Positions 9,632 to 17,884 are shown, numbered from the stretch's first letter. The stretch is DNA of 64,000 nucleotides from Promethearchaeota archaeon (GCA_016840165.1 JAEOSU010000029.1:1-64000); one strand, 5' to 3'. Program-made: numbers and translations. Notes: a model not told the origin generated them from the letters alone.

Positions 9632-9667
9632 GGGATTTGCATTAGGATTTTGGCTCCCGCAAATCCC
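9632..9667. repeat. Inverted repeat in a gene-poor stretch
   Basis: A perfect 9-bp inverted repeat (GGGATTTGC and GCAAATCCC) surrounds an 18-base spacer. It lies in the 430-bp interval between the alpha/beta hydrolase and the B-box protein that otherwise holds only the flavodoxin fragment. As RNA it would form a stable hairpin on either strand. It is not followed by an oligo-T run, so it is not an obvious terminator. No tRNA or C/D-box RNA pattern could be fitted. Its function is unknown. Confidence 0.35.
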
Positions 9668-9761
9668 AATCCAGATGACGAAATAACCCCACAATAAATC
9701 ATTAGAAGTTATTTATTATTAAATTACTATAGTCCAATTTTTAATATTAATTAAATTATGC

Positions 9762-10256
9762 TTATTCTCGAAGGTTAGATCCACATTTGGGGCAAGTTAC
9801 TGCGGAATGTTCTATTCTGCTGCCACATTCTCGGCATATGATTAAGAGTTGATCCTCTTTGATCTTCTCTAAAAACTCAGCAATCTTCATATTGATTACT
9901 TTACGCTTAGTAGGTATTAAATGATATTGATGTCGATAGAATAAGAAAGTAAATAGGACAAGAAAAGTAGCAGGTATGAGAGATAATAGAATGTTCGTCA
10001 AAATTATGGGTAAAATTGTAAGTGGGATCAAAACAACATAAATTATAATTAACATTACAATGCAGCTCTTAGAACTGTTATTGACAAAAGTCTTCAGCTG
10101 ATTTTCAAGGTCACACTTTTTACAGTATTCATTTTTTACACCATTGACATACTTTTCAACTTTACATTGAAGACAGATATGCTTTCCACATTTCTCGCAT
10201 ATACCCGAGGCCTTTACATTCGGGTGATAGGCGCACTTTAAATTTCCTTCATACAT
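9762..10256 (-). CDS. B-box-like zinc finger membrane protein with C-terminal zinc ribbon
   Basis: The first 50 residues hold a chain of metal ligands (CAYHPN, CEKCGKHICLQC, YCKKC) spaced as in a B-box zinc finger. Two hydrophobic helices follow (about residues 68-108), then a C-terminal zinc ribbon, CRECGSRIEH...CPKCGS. The order zinc finger - membrane hairpin - zinc ribbon would place both metal domains on the cytoplasmic face. B-box-like zinc fingers linked to membrane segments also occur in bacteria and archaea, where their partners are unknown. The next gene downstream on the same strand is not evident. It sits just after another membrane protein on the minus strand and may be co-transcribed with it. 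Confidence 0.7.
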   Translation of the reverse strand: MYEGNLKCAYHPNVKASGICEKCGKHICLQCKVEKYVNGVKNEYCKKCDLENQLKTFVNNSSKSCIVMLIIIYVVLIPLTILPIILTNILLSLIPATFLVLFTFLFYRHQYHLIPTKRKVINMKIAEFLEKIKEDQLLIICRECGSRIEHSAVTCPKCGSNLRE

Positions 10257-10280
10257 ATTAATCCAATGACGATTAAAAGT

Positions 10281-10742
10281 CTATTGATTTATATTTTCTT
10301 TTCTACTTTTTCTTTGCATTATGAGATAATAGATTAATACTCCTAAAAATGCCCAGAAAAAGAATGAAACAATCCAGCCTATAGCATTATCGATATAAAG
10401 AGTCCCGAACACATATGAGAAACAGGCAGCATATTCTAAAAGTATGTAAGGTATATGAAGATTGATCTTTGAGCGAAAATCTATTTTAAAAACCGTGTCT
10501 AGTAAAAACTCTGCCAATAAGTAGGTAGTAATTAATAATGTATAGATAATAAGCCTCAGATCTTTACTAACAATGATAAAATTAATCATTATCACAATTA
10601 CTACAATCATCAATGCGAAAAGAACCCAACCAAATATTCTTACTGTCTTAAATTTTTTATTTGCCATTAATAATAGAGCACTAATCATCGAAATAAAAAA
10701 GATAAAGGCAGTTATGATAAATAATCCTTCAACTAAATCCAT
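10281..10742 (-). CDS. Multi-pass membrane protein of unknown function
   Basis: This 153-aa protein has about five hydrophobic segments with short charged loops (for example GLFIITAFIFFISMISALLL at the N-terminus and IGWIVSFFFWAFLGVLIYYL near the end) and a basic C-terminal tail (QRKSRKENINQ). No conserved motif is recognised. It ends 25 bp before the start of the B-box/zinc-ribbon membrane protein on the same strand, so the two probably form an operon. The divergent OsmC-like gene starts 150 bp away. Confidence 0.65.
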   Translation of the reverse strand: MDLVEGLFIITAFIFFISMISALLLMANKKFKTVRIFGWVLFALMIVVIVIMINFIIVSKDLRLIIYTLLITTYLLAEFLLDTVFKIDFRSKINLHIPYILLEYAACFSYVFGTLYIDNAIGWIVSFFFWAFLGVLIYYLIMQRKSRKENINQ

Positions 10743-10894
10743 GGCGAATCAATCCTCTGATTTTAAGAATTATTAGTATTTAATTTTATATTAAGCTTTT
10801 ACATATCTTCAAATGAGAAAAAAAAAACCTCTTATATGAAATTATCTTCATTTAATATTAATTACATCTTTGTGGAAATTTAGTGGGTTGAAAT

Positions 10895-11581
10895 TTGCTT
10901 AATAGAATAGATCTCAAAGGATTCAAAAAAATTCAAGAAGAGTACAAGAAGGATCGCTCTAAATGCAAGAAGAAGTTAGAAGTTAAGGGAAGATGGCGGT
11001 TAGATGTTGATTATGGGCCACAGTTTGAAACTATCGTAAAAACTGAAAGAGCAGGTAATATTACAGTACAAACTGACGAAACTATAATTTTAGGTGGTGG
11101 TGGAACTGCGGTTCATCCTGTTCATTATTGTATGGTTGGATTTTGTGGATGCTTCTCTGCAGCTTTTGCTAAATGGGCTGCTATGGCAAATATTGAATTG
11201 ACGAAACTTGATATAAGGATTGTTGCCGATATTAATCTAACTACAGGATTTGGAATAGAGGATGGTATAGATGCAGTAGATGATTATAAACTTGAAATTT
11301 TTGTTGAAAGCGATGCTCCCATTGAAAAGTTAAACGAGATTCTTGAATATACCAAAAAACGTTGCTTTTGTATGTACTGTATAACAACACCTATTATTCC
11401 TAACATCGATATGATTGTAGAAGTTCCCGAAGAGAAGATCGAAGAGGCAGTGTTTATCTGTCCATCCTGTTTTAACAAAACGATGGTATTTTTGGATGAT
11501 AATACTCAGAAGTGTACAAATTGTGGTACTATTGGCTATTTTACTCGACCTACTAAAACCGGAAAAGTGTCTCAAAAATAA
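10895..11581 (+). CDS. OsmC-like protein fused to a C-terminal zinc ribbon
   Basis: Residues 30-170 follow the OsmC/Ohr pattern: an N-terminal beta region, the first redox cysteine in HYCMVGFCGCFSAAFAKWAA, and the second in the helix KKRCFCMYCI. Known OsmC and Ohr proteins use such a cysteine pair to reduce organic peroxides. After residue 190 a zinc ribbon (CPSCFNKT...CTNCGTIG) has been added, which typical OsmC proteins lack. The start is a TTG at 10895; no in-frame ATG exists before the conserved part. It lies just upstream of the GTPase module on the same strand, with an 80-bp gap. Confidence 0.75.
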   Translation: MLNRIDLKGFKKIQEEYKKDRSKCKKKLEVKGRWRLDVDYGPQFETIVKTERAGNITVQTDETIILGGGGTAVHPVHYCMVGFCGCFSAAFAKWAAMANIELTKLDIRIVADINLTTGFGIEDGIDAVDDYKLEIFVESDAPIEKLNEILEYTKKRCFCMYCITTPIIPNIDMIVEVPEEKIEEAVFICPSCFNKTMVFLDDNTQKCTNCGTIGYFTRPTKTGKVSQK

Positions 11582-11660
11582 ATAATAATAATTATATAAT
11601 ATATTAGAATAAAATTTACAGAAAAGTAAAGAATCTAATTCAAAGGTGGAATGAGATTTT

Positions 11661-11873
11661 ATGACTGAGGAATGGCCTTTTGTGTCTGATAAGGACAATT
11701 ACGTCAAGACTTTAGAAAAGGATTTGAAGAAAGTGAAGAATCAATTATATCAAACATTACTCAACGCAAATAAAACGGTAATTGAGAACCAGAATTTGCA
11801 GAATCAATTAAATAAATGTCAGGAAGAGAATCTACACTTAAAATCTCAAATTGAAGGCTTAACCAATAAATAG
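11661..11873 (+). CDS. Small coiled-coil protein at the head of the GTPase module
   Basis: A 70-aa, highly charged protein that is almost entirely one coiled coil: heptads run from LEKDLKKVKNQLY through ENQNLQNQLNKC to LKSQIEGL. An AGGTGG ribosome-binding site lies about 11 bases before the ATG. Its stop is about 30 bp before the TTG start of the longin/roadblock-like gene, so it is probably the first gene of that unit. It may act as an oligomerisation scaffold or adaptor for its neighbours; this is inferred from position only. Confidence 0.6.
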   Translation: MTEEWPFVSDKDNYVKTLEKDLKKVKNQLYQTLLNANKTVIENQNLQNQLNKCQEENLHLKSQIEGLTNK

Positions 11874-11902
11874 TAAATTATATAGAAAAGAGATGTGGTG
11901 AA

Positions 11903-12703
11903 TTGACTTTAGAAGGGAGTAAAGCAATGGAAGGAAAGAAAGCAATAGAAAATTATGTTGAATCTATTTATATATATGATAATGCCGGGGTTTGCTTAAC
12001 TAGTATTGGCTTAAAACCAGAAAATCTAGATGAAAATATTGTCTCAGGATTCTTCACTGCAATCAAAAAATTTGGGCAGAAATTAATTCCTGGTACGGTA
12101 GTTAAGTCTTTAATAATGAGTGGGCATAAACTTTTTTACAATAGCAATGAAAATATTACGTTTTGTATTCAATGTTATGATGATTTACCAAATCAAGTAA
12201 TAGAATACATCTTAAATGAAATCTCAAATAAGTTTTTAGAGATATATCAAGATCAACTTCCAATACGAGATGGTAATATCAGTTTATTTTCAGAATTCAA
12301 CGTCTATTTATCCCAATTCATGGAACGCCCACTTATTGAGAGCTTATTAGAAGATTTTGGTTATAAAGTTCTTTCAGAAGGAGTTATATTATTTGATGAG
12401 AATCAAGAAAAGATAATGTTTGCTAAAGTCCCAGAAGAATATTCCTCAAGAAAACAGATCTCTATGAGTGGGATGTTAATTAACTTTGCAAAAAAGTTAT
12501 CCTTGGAATATCAAGGAGGAGATGTACACAGTATATTAATTTCTTCTGAAAATCGATGGATATGTGTTTCGAAACGAGAATACATTTACATCATTGTATT
12601 ATTTTCAAAAACTAAAAATATAGCACTTGATATAATTGTAGAGAGAACTGAAGAAATTTTAGATAATATCTTAAAGATGTTAAGGATCGAAATAAAAAAG
12701 TAA
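11903..12703 (+). CDS. Two-domain longin/roadblock-type protein next to a small GTPase
   Basis: The N-terminal half (about residues 15-130) begins with a strand-turn-strand typical of longin/roadblock folds (SIYIYDNAGVCLTSIG), a long helix (GFFTAIKKFGQKL) and a three-stranded sheet. The C-terminal half repeats the pattern: EGVILFDENQEKIMFAKV, helix SGMLINFAKKLSL, then SILISSENRWICVSKRE and YIYIIVLFS. That second half is clearly paralogous to the separate 105-aa protein at 13.37 kb. Such domains bind small GTPases as activators, exchange factors or scaffolds in known systems. The start is a TTG after a GTGGTG ribosome-binding site. Next gene: the Rab-like GTPase, 38 bp on. Confidence 0.65.
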   Translation: MTLEGSKAMEGKKAIENYVESIYIYDNAGVCLTSIGLKPENLDENIVSGFFTAIKKFGQKLIPGTVVKSLIMSGHKLFYNSNENITFCIQCYDDLPNQVIEYILNEISNKFLEIYQDQLPIRDGNISLFSEFNVYLSQFMERPLIESLLEDFGYKVLSEGVILFDENQEKIMFAKVPEEYSSRKQISMSGMLINFAKKLSLEYQGGDVHSILISSENRWICVSKREYIYIIVLFSKTKNIALDIIVERTEEILDNILKMLRIEIKK

Positions 12704-12722
12704 TTATTATAAGGCTAAACTC

Positions 12723-12740
12723 TATGTTAAATTTAACATA
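12723..12740. promoter_or_regulatory. 18-bp perfect palindrome immediately upstream of the GTPase gene
   Basis: The sequence TATGTTAAATTTAACATA is a perfect palindrome ending one base before the ATG of the Rab-like GTPase. It could be an operator for a dimeric regulator, or an RNA hairpin that hides the start codon. In the second case translation may instead begin at the in-frame TTG at 12769, which has an AAGGGGAG ribosome-binding-like site just before it. Its function is unproven; AT-rich palindromes of this length are uncommon by chance, but not impossibly so in this genome. Confidence 0.4.
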
Positions 12741-12741
12741 A

Positions 12742-13299
12742 ATGTTTAAAACTATAAAGGGGAGACCGTTGAAATTTGTATTTAAAATTACGATAATCGG
12801 AGATGGTGGAGTAGGTAAAACCTCTCTGATTAAAAAATATACACAAGGTACTTTTGAAGATGACTATATCTCCACAATAGGAGCTCAATTTTCTTTATAT
12901 GATCTAAATATTGATGGAGATGAATGTAAACTATACTTCTGGGATATAGCTGGCCAAAAAGAGTTTGAATTTTTACGATCTGATTTTTACGAGGAAAGCA
13001 AAGCCGCTATCATTGTCTATTCTCTTGAAAATAGTGATCTTGGAAAGCAAAGCCTTGAACATGTAATAGATTGGTATAATGATATTAAAAACCATTGCGG
13101 AGATATTCCTGTAGTTATTTTTGCTAACAAGGCAGATTTAGTAAAGGAAGGAAAATCAGAAAATGACTTCATCAAGGATTTACTTGAGAAAGATAAAATA
13201 ATAGATGTATATCGCACTTCTGCAAAAACTGGAAAAATGGTACCTGACGCATTTTACAGAATAATTAAAGAGTTGCACGATAAATACAAGGGTAATTAA
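12742..13299 (+). CDS. Rab/Ras-like small GTPase
   Basis: All five G boxes are intact: G1 GDGGVGKTS (residues 20-28), switch I Thr45 in STIG, G3 WDIAGQ (67-72), G4 NKAD (129-132) and G5 TSAKTG (159-164). The WDIAGQ motif and STIG switch are Ras/Rab-type rather than Arf- or bacterial MglA-type. There is no C-terminal cysteine, so lipid anchoring by prenylation is unlikely. The first nine residues may not be translated, since a TTG at 12769 has the better ribosome-binding site. It is sandwiched between two genes encoding related roadblock/longin-type domains, which are candidate regulators. Confidence 0.95.
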   Translation: MFKTIKGRPLKFVFKITIIGDGGVGKTSLIKKYTQGTFEDDYISTIGAQFSLYDLNIDGDECKLYFWDIAGQKEFEFLRSDFYEESKAAIIVYSLENSDLGKQSLEHVIDWYNDIKNHCGDIPVVIFANKADLVKEGKSENDFIKDLLEKDKIIDVYRTSAKTGKMVPDAFYRIIKELHDKYKGN

Positions 13300-13366
13300 A
13301 TTCGCTAGTGTGAGTAGCAATCGTTAAAATAAAATGATTTTAATCAATAAGGAGGAATAAATTGTC

Positions 13367-13684
13367 TTGCAAGCTGAAGGAGTTATTATTTTCGATGATC
13401 TTGAAGGTAAAATTATTTTTTCCGAAGTTCCATCAGAATTTGCCACTCCGCGTCAGACATCAGTGGGTGGGATGCTGATTAATTTGGTTAAAAAATTTTC
13501 CAATGAATTTAAAGCAGGTGAAGTAAAAAGTTTAGTTATCTCCTCAGAAAAAAAAATAATTTCTATCTCAAAACGAGAACATAAGTATATTATTGTTTTA
13601 TTTCCGATAACCACTGTCATCGAACATAATATTATTTTACAAAAAACAGAAGAAATTTTTAATTCCGTTATTAATAATGGATAA
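13367..13684 (+). CDS. Single roadblock/longin-type domain protein
   Basis: This 105-aa protein aligns over its whole length with the C-terminal half of the 266-aa protein two genes upstream. Shared features include EGVIxFDxxxxKIxF, GGMLINLVKKFS against SGMLINFAKKLS, the SKRE turn, YIIVLF and the final TEEIF helix. It lacks the helix that precedes the first strand in its paralogue. A GGAGG ribosome-binding site at 13351-13355 lies 11 bases before the TTG used here; an ATT at 13361 would be closer but is a rare start. Likely role: a small GTPase-binding module, possibly dimerising with its paralogue. Confidence 0.7.
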   Translation: MQAEGVIIFDDLEGKIIFSEVPSEFATPRQTSVGGMLINLVKKFSNEFKAGEVKSLVISSEKKIISISKREHKYIIVLFPITTVIEHNIILQKTEEIFNSVINNG

Positions 13685-13700
13685 GTAAAAAGTTAATAAG

Positions 13701-14216
13701 GTGAATATAATAGGTTTAAAACGAAAGTTAATGGATAAGATGATGCCAAAAGAGTTTGGCTTTATTTCTGGCTTATTCCATGTTGGGGTATTTACTCTAC
13801 AAACAGGGATTGATGAAACTTTAGGAAGAATTGGTTATAATGATTACATTTTTCCTGCGGTGAAGGAATCGATGGAACAAGCAGAAAAATTGGGAATTGA
13901 GCCCATGATAGGAGAAAATGTTGAAGATTTTGGAGAGCGTTTCATAAAATTGTTAAAAACGTCATTATTAGTCGAAAATGCCTCCCTGAAAAAGAAAGCA
14001 GATGGTGCTTATGTATTTTCTTTAAACAACTGTTTTATGGCTAAAACGGCTCATACCGTCGCTGGAACTAAGGGAGTATGCCCGATGGCTATGGTAATGG
14101 CGGCTATGATTGAAAAATATGTAAATAAAGAAGTAACAGTGAACTATTCAGATTTAACTCCAAATGGAAGTATTACAGTCATAACACCAACTAATAGCGA
14201 TTTTGAAAGAAAGTAA
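13701..14216 (+). CDS. V4R-like small-molecule-binding domain protein
   Basis: The C-terminal half (NCFMAKTAH...GVCPMAMVMAAMIEKYVNKEV, then a two-strand ending) has the pattern of V4R/4VR domains: a cysteine before a long helix (CPxxxxxxAxxIE) followed by a beta hairpin. V4R is related to the Bet3/TRAPP fold in eukaryotes, where such proteins act in GTPase exchange complexes; in prokaryotes V4R binds hydrocarbons and other small ligands. The assignment is tentative because the second conserved cysteine of V4R is missing. The GTG start is 16 bp after the roadblock-type gene, making it the last gene of the module. Confidence 0.45.
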   Translation: MNIIGLKRKLMDKMMPKEFGFISGLFHVGVFTLQTGIDETLGRIGYNDYIFPAVKESMEQAEKLGIEPMIGENVEDFGERFIKLLKTSLLVENASLKKKADGAYVFSLNNCFMAKTAHTVAGTKGVCPMAMVMAAMIEKYVNKEVTVNYSDLTPNGSITVITPTNSDFERK

Positions 14217-14303
14217 AAAAAAGAATTATAATAATTTTCGAAAAGTTATTTGAAATCTGGCGCAAATATCTAAAAAGAATTTTTTAGAAAAAAATTCTAT
14301 GAT

Positions 14304-16088
14304 TCAATGAATGCTTTGATGCTCAAAATATTGCTTATATAAGCTTGCATACTTCCCACCGTCAGCAAGTAGGGAAGCATGCGTTCCTTCTTCCACAATC
14401 CTTCCATGGTCTAAAACAATTATTCTATCAGCATTAATAACCGTTGATAAGCGATGGGCAATTATGATTGACGTTCGATTTGCAAGTAATTTTTGAAGTG
14501 CTTCTTGAATTATTGCTTCGGTATATGCATCCACACTTGAAGTTGCCTCGTCAAGAATAAGAATTTTTGGATTACTTAAGACAGCTCGGGCAAAACTAAT
14601 TATCTGTTTTTGACCCACTGATAACCCTTTCCCTCTCTCTCCCAATCTTGTATTTAAACCATCTGGCAAATACTTAATAATTTCTTCAGCATGAACAGTT
14701 CTAATTGCCTCATTTAGTTCTTCTTGTGAGGCATTTGGGTTCCCATAACGGATATTTTCTTCTAAAGTGCCTGAAAATAAGAAAATATCCTGTTGAACCA
14801 TCGCAATATTGTTTCTATATGAATCTAATGTCATGTCCCTGATATCAATTCCATCAATTTTAATTGATCCCCCTTGAAATTCGTAAAATCGTGCTAAAAG
14901 AGAAACTAAAGAGGTTTTTCCAGCTCCAGTATGGCCAACAATCGCCAATTTTTCTCCTTTTGATATCTTGAGATTAAAATCTTTGAAAACACCTTGATTA
15001 TCATTATACCGAAAGTTAACGTTTTGAAATACAATCTCCCCTTCAAGTTCTCCCACTTCGATAGCCTTATTGTTCTGGATAACTGAAGGTTGAGCATCAA
15101 GAATCTCTAAAATTCTTTCATATGCCGCCATACCCGTGCTTAGTTGGGGGAAAAAGGTAGCTAGAACGATAATTGGTCTAAAAAAGCTTTGTAGATAAAG
15201 AATAAAGGTTAGCAAGGTTCCAGTAGTTAAATTTCCCTCAAGAAATAATTGAGTTCCATAATAAATTACGATTAGAATTGTAACTGAGGCAATTATGTTT
15301 AAAATATGCCTCCACATATGGGTTACAGAGGTCAATTTAAAAGTTGAGCGAAAATAATCCTTATTAATCTGACTAAAGTGATAAGAGATATTCGATTCTT
15401 GTCCATAACTTTTAGAAACATGTATTCCTTCAATAGATTCTACCATTGCATTGTTTACATTTTCAATTGCATTTCTATAACTTCTACTTACGACTCTTGC
15501 CCATCTTCTTAGTGAGAACATTAGCAACAATACGATAGGGACTGCAATTAGCACGATTAAAGCTAAAAAGGGATTCAAAATCAGCAATATAGTGAAAGTC
15601 AATAAGCTTATAAGAAAATTTCCCACAGTTTCTGCAATTAAGGAAGTTATATCTCCAAAATCTAATGCATCATTAGAAACTCTGGTATTTAAAGCACCAC
15701 TTTCATACTCATCAAAAAAGCTTATACTTTGCCGCTGTAGCTTATCGAATATGTCCATACGCAAGTATTCTAAAAAGAAGGGAACAAACTTGCCGTATTC
15801 TCTCCTCCTTAAAGAAAACATTAACCATTGAATAGCAGAGGCAATAACATAAGCTATTCCAAAAAATATTATTATATTAAACTCAGTTGATAATGGAGTT
15901 TCTAGATGATCGACAGTAAATCCCACAACTAAAGGACCCAGAATTTCTACAATGGTTGCTATAAAGATAAATAATGCAACCATTACAATATTTTTTTTAA
16001 AGGGGGCTAATCTTTTTACATATCTGCCGAATAATTCACGATCAGAGTATTTTCGTTTCGGTTTCTCTTTCCTTATACTTCTATACAT
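14304..16088 (-). CDS. ABC exporter half-transporter (canonical catalytic subunit)
   Basis: Six membrane helices occupy about residues 30-320, followed by an ATP-binding domain with Walker A GHTGAGKTS, the Q-loop MVQQDIFLFSG, a signature loop GLSVGQKQ (a divergent form of LSGGQ), Walker B ILILDEATSSVD with the catalytic Glu, and H-loop AHRLST. The 594-aa layout is that of type IV exporters (MsbA/BmrD-like). It is 26 bp downstream of a second half-transporter on the same strand, so the two probably form a heterodimer exporting lipids, peptides or drugs. The substrate cannot be inferred. Confidence 0.93.
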   Translation of the reverse strand: MYRSIRKEKPKRKYSDRELFGRYVKRLAPFKKNIVMVALFIFIATIVEILGPLVVGFTVDHLETPLSTEFNIIIFFGIAYVIASAIQWLMFSLRRREYGKFVPFFLEYLRMDIFDKLQRQSISFFDEYESGALNTRVSNDALDFGDITSLIAETVGNFLISLLTFTILLILNPFLALIVLIAVPIVLLLMFSLRRWARVVSRSYRNAIENVNNAMVESIEGIHVSKSYGQESNISYHFSQINKDYFRSTFKLTSVTHMWRHILNIIASVTILIVIYYGTQLFLEGNLTTGTLLTFILYLQSFFRPIIVLATFFPQLSTGMAAYERILEILDAQPSVIQNNKAIEVGELEGEIVFQNVNFRYNDNQGVFKDFNLKISKGEKLAIVGHTGAGKTSLVSLLARFYEFQGGSIKIDGIDIRDMTLDSYRNNIAMVQQDIFLFSGTLEENIRYGNPNASQEELNEAIRTVHAEEIIKYLPDGLNTRLGERGKGLSVGQKQIISFARAVLSNPKILILDEATSSVDAYTEAIIQEALQKLLANRTSIIIAHRLSTVINADRIIVLDHGRIVEEGTHASLLADGGKYASLYKQYFEHQSIH

Positions 16089-16114
16089 TCGCTTTTCTTT
16101 TCCCCTTATTTATT

Positions 16115-17884
16115 TTATACTTTTATATCAGGTAATGGGAGGAATCTACCGAAAATTCTTCTATAATCTTCTGATCTCTTTAATAAGTTTTGGTGATCGC
16201 CTTGGGCTACAATTCTTCCCTCCTTAAGAACTAAGATTTTATCTGCGGATCGTATCGCATTTAAACGATGTGTAATAATTATAGTCGTCCTTTTCTGTAG
16301 AACATTTTCTATTGCTTTTCCTATCTTTTCTTCAGTCTCACTATCTACAGCTGAAACAGAATCATCCAGAATTATGATATCAGGGTTAGTTAATAATGCG
16401 CGAGCAATTGCTATTCTTTGACGCTCTCCTCCCGATAGTTTTGTTCCCCGCTCACCTACAATAGTATCGTATCCTTCCGCAAAATCTCTAACGAAATCAT
16501 CTACTTGGGCTAATCTCGCCGCTTCTATAATTTCCTCATCAGAGGCATCAGGATTGCCAAAGGAAATATTTTCCTTAATGGATCTAGGAAATAGATAAAT
16601 ATCTTGCTCTATATAACCCACCCGTTTCCTTAATACTTCAAGAGGATAGTTTGATATCTCTAAATCATCAATATAAATAGAACCATCTTGGGGTTTATAC
16701 AAGGATAAAATAATTTTCGCTAAAGTCGTCTTACCACATCCCGTTGGACCTACTAATGCAACCTTTTGGAGGGGGTCAATTACAAAATTAAGATTCTCGA
16801 AAACGCGTGTGCTTCTATTATTTTCATTCTCATAAGAGAAGGATACATTTTTAAACTCAATTTTTCCTTTTAATTTTTTAAAGGACACCTTGGAACCTGA
16901 ATTAACATCCTCACTTTCACCCTTAGAAAGGGCATCAAAAACCCGTGAACAAGCAGCAAATCCACTCATCATATCATTTGTTGCCCAAAAAATCAAATTT
17001 GTTGGATCTATTAAAGTAATTAAAAGTAGATTAATAGCGGCTAATTCCTCAATTCTAAGAGAGTTAAAATATACGAAAAAGGCGCTTATTAAGAACAATG
17101 TACTGATTGCGAGGTAAATAATAAGGAGAGGATAATATTTTGATTGGACTCTATTTTCACCAATCCAATTATCTCTAAACGCTTGAACAACCGATTGAAA
17201 TCTTTTACTTTCAAATTTTTCTGTTGTAAATAATTTTATGACTTTCGTACCGCTTATATTATCTTGAAGAGTTATTGCTATATTTGAATGTTTTTTCATA
17301 CGTGCTCTCACATATGGAGCAAGTTTCCTCCGATAATATAAAATAAAATAGCAGTACAATATAAGAAATGGTAGAAAAAATATAGCAACTCTTATGTCTA
17401 AATTATTAAAGATTACAATTATTACGATAAATACTTGAATAAAGGGATATATATAGAATGCTCCATGGGAGATCATAGTGTTGACAATTCGTAAATCATA
17501 AGTTGCAAGTGCTTGTAAATCTCCTGTTCGCACACTGTCATGGTATTTTAATGATTTCGATTGGATGATATTGAAAAATTCCGTTCGCATATTTTTTTCG
17601 ATTTTTAACCCTAAAAAATGGCCTACCATCATGGAACCATAATCTAAGGCGATATTTGTAATATAAATTGATAATGCTATAAAAATTAGGGGCAAAATTT
17701 CGGTTAGTGTACCAATTGTGGAAATATTATATGTTATTTCTCCTAATATTAATGGAATTAATGTTCTCGTGTAGGTCACGAGGAAAATTCCAATGATTAC
17801 GCAAAAAACTAAATATTTTTGTTTAAAAAGATGATGAGAAAGCCACCATAAATAATTCTTATACTTTTTACTTTCGATGTTCAT
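16115..17884 (-). CDS. ABC exporter half-transporter with degenerate catalytic site
   Basis: This is the partner of the downstream 594-aa gene. It has six membrane helices, Walker A GPTGCGKTT, Q-loop YIEQDIYLFP, a canonical signature KLSGGERQRIAIARAL, and Walker B IIILDDSVSAVD in which the catalytic Glu is Asp. In heterodimeric exporters such as TM287/288 and BmrCD one subunit carries exactly this Glu-to-Asp change while its partner keeps the Glu; here the second gene does so. The H-loop (THRLNA) is intact. The other half of the pair has the divergent signature loop, so one composite site (Asp plus SVGQ) is expected to be inactive. Confidence 0.93.
   Translation of the reverse strand: MNIESKKYKNYLWWLSHHLFKQKYLVFCVIIGIFLVTYTRTLIPLILGEITYNISTIGTLTEILPLIFIALSIYITNIALDYGSMMVGHFLGLKIEKNMRTEFFNIIQSKSLKYHDSVRTGDLQALATYDLRIVNTMISHGAFYIYPFIQVFIVIIVIFNNLDIRVAIFFLPFLILYCYFILYYRRKLAPYVRARMKKHSNIAITLQDNISGTKVIKLFTTEKFESKRFQSVVQAFRDNWIGENRVQSKYYPLLIIYLAISTLFLISAFFVYFNSLRIEELAAINLLLITLIDPTNLIFWATNDMMSGFAACSRVFDALSKGESEDVNSGSKVSFKKLKGKIEFKNVSFSYENENNRSTRVFENLNFVIDPLQKVALVGPTGCGKTTLAKIILSLYKPQDGSIYIDDLEISNYPLEVLRKRVGYIEQDIYLFPRSIKENISFGNPDASDEEIIEAARLAQVDDFVRDFAEGYDTIVGERGTKLSGGERQRIAIARALLTNPDIIILDDSVSAVDSETEEKIGKAIENVLQKRTTIIITHRLNAIRSADKILVLKEGRIVAQGDHQNLLKRSEDYRRIFGRFLPLPDIKV

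Noticed and set aside
9572-9720. Possible tRNA or C/D-box RNA around the 9-bp inverted repeat
   Set aside because: No acceptor stem, T-loop or anticodon arm could be fitted on either strand, and no C and D boxes with the right spacing were found.
12742-12768. GTPase start at the TTG at 12769 instead of ATG 12742
   Set aside because: The ribosome-binding-like site before TTG is better, but ATG 12742 remains possible; I kept the longer form and noted the alternative.
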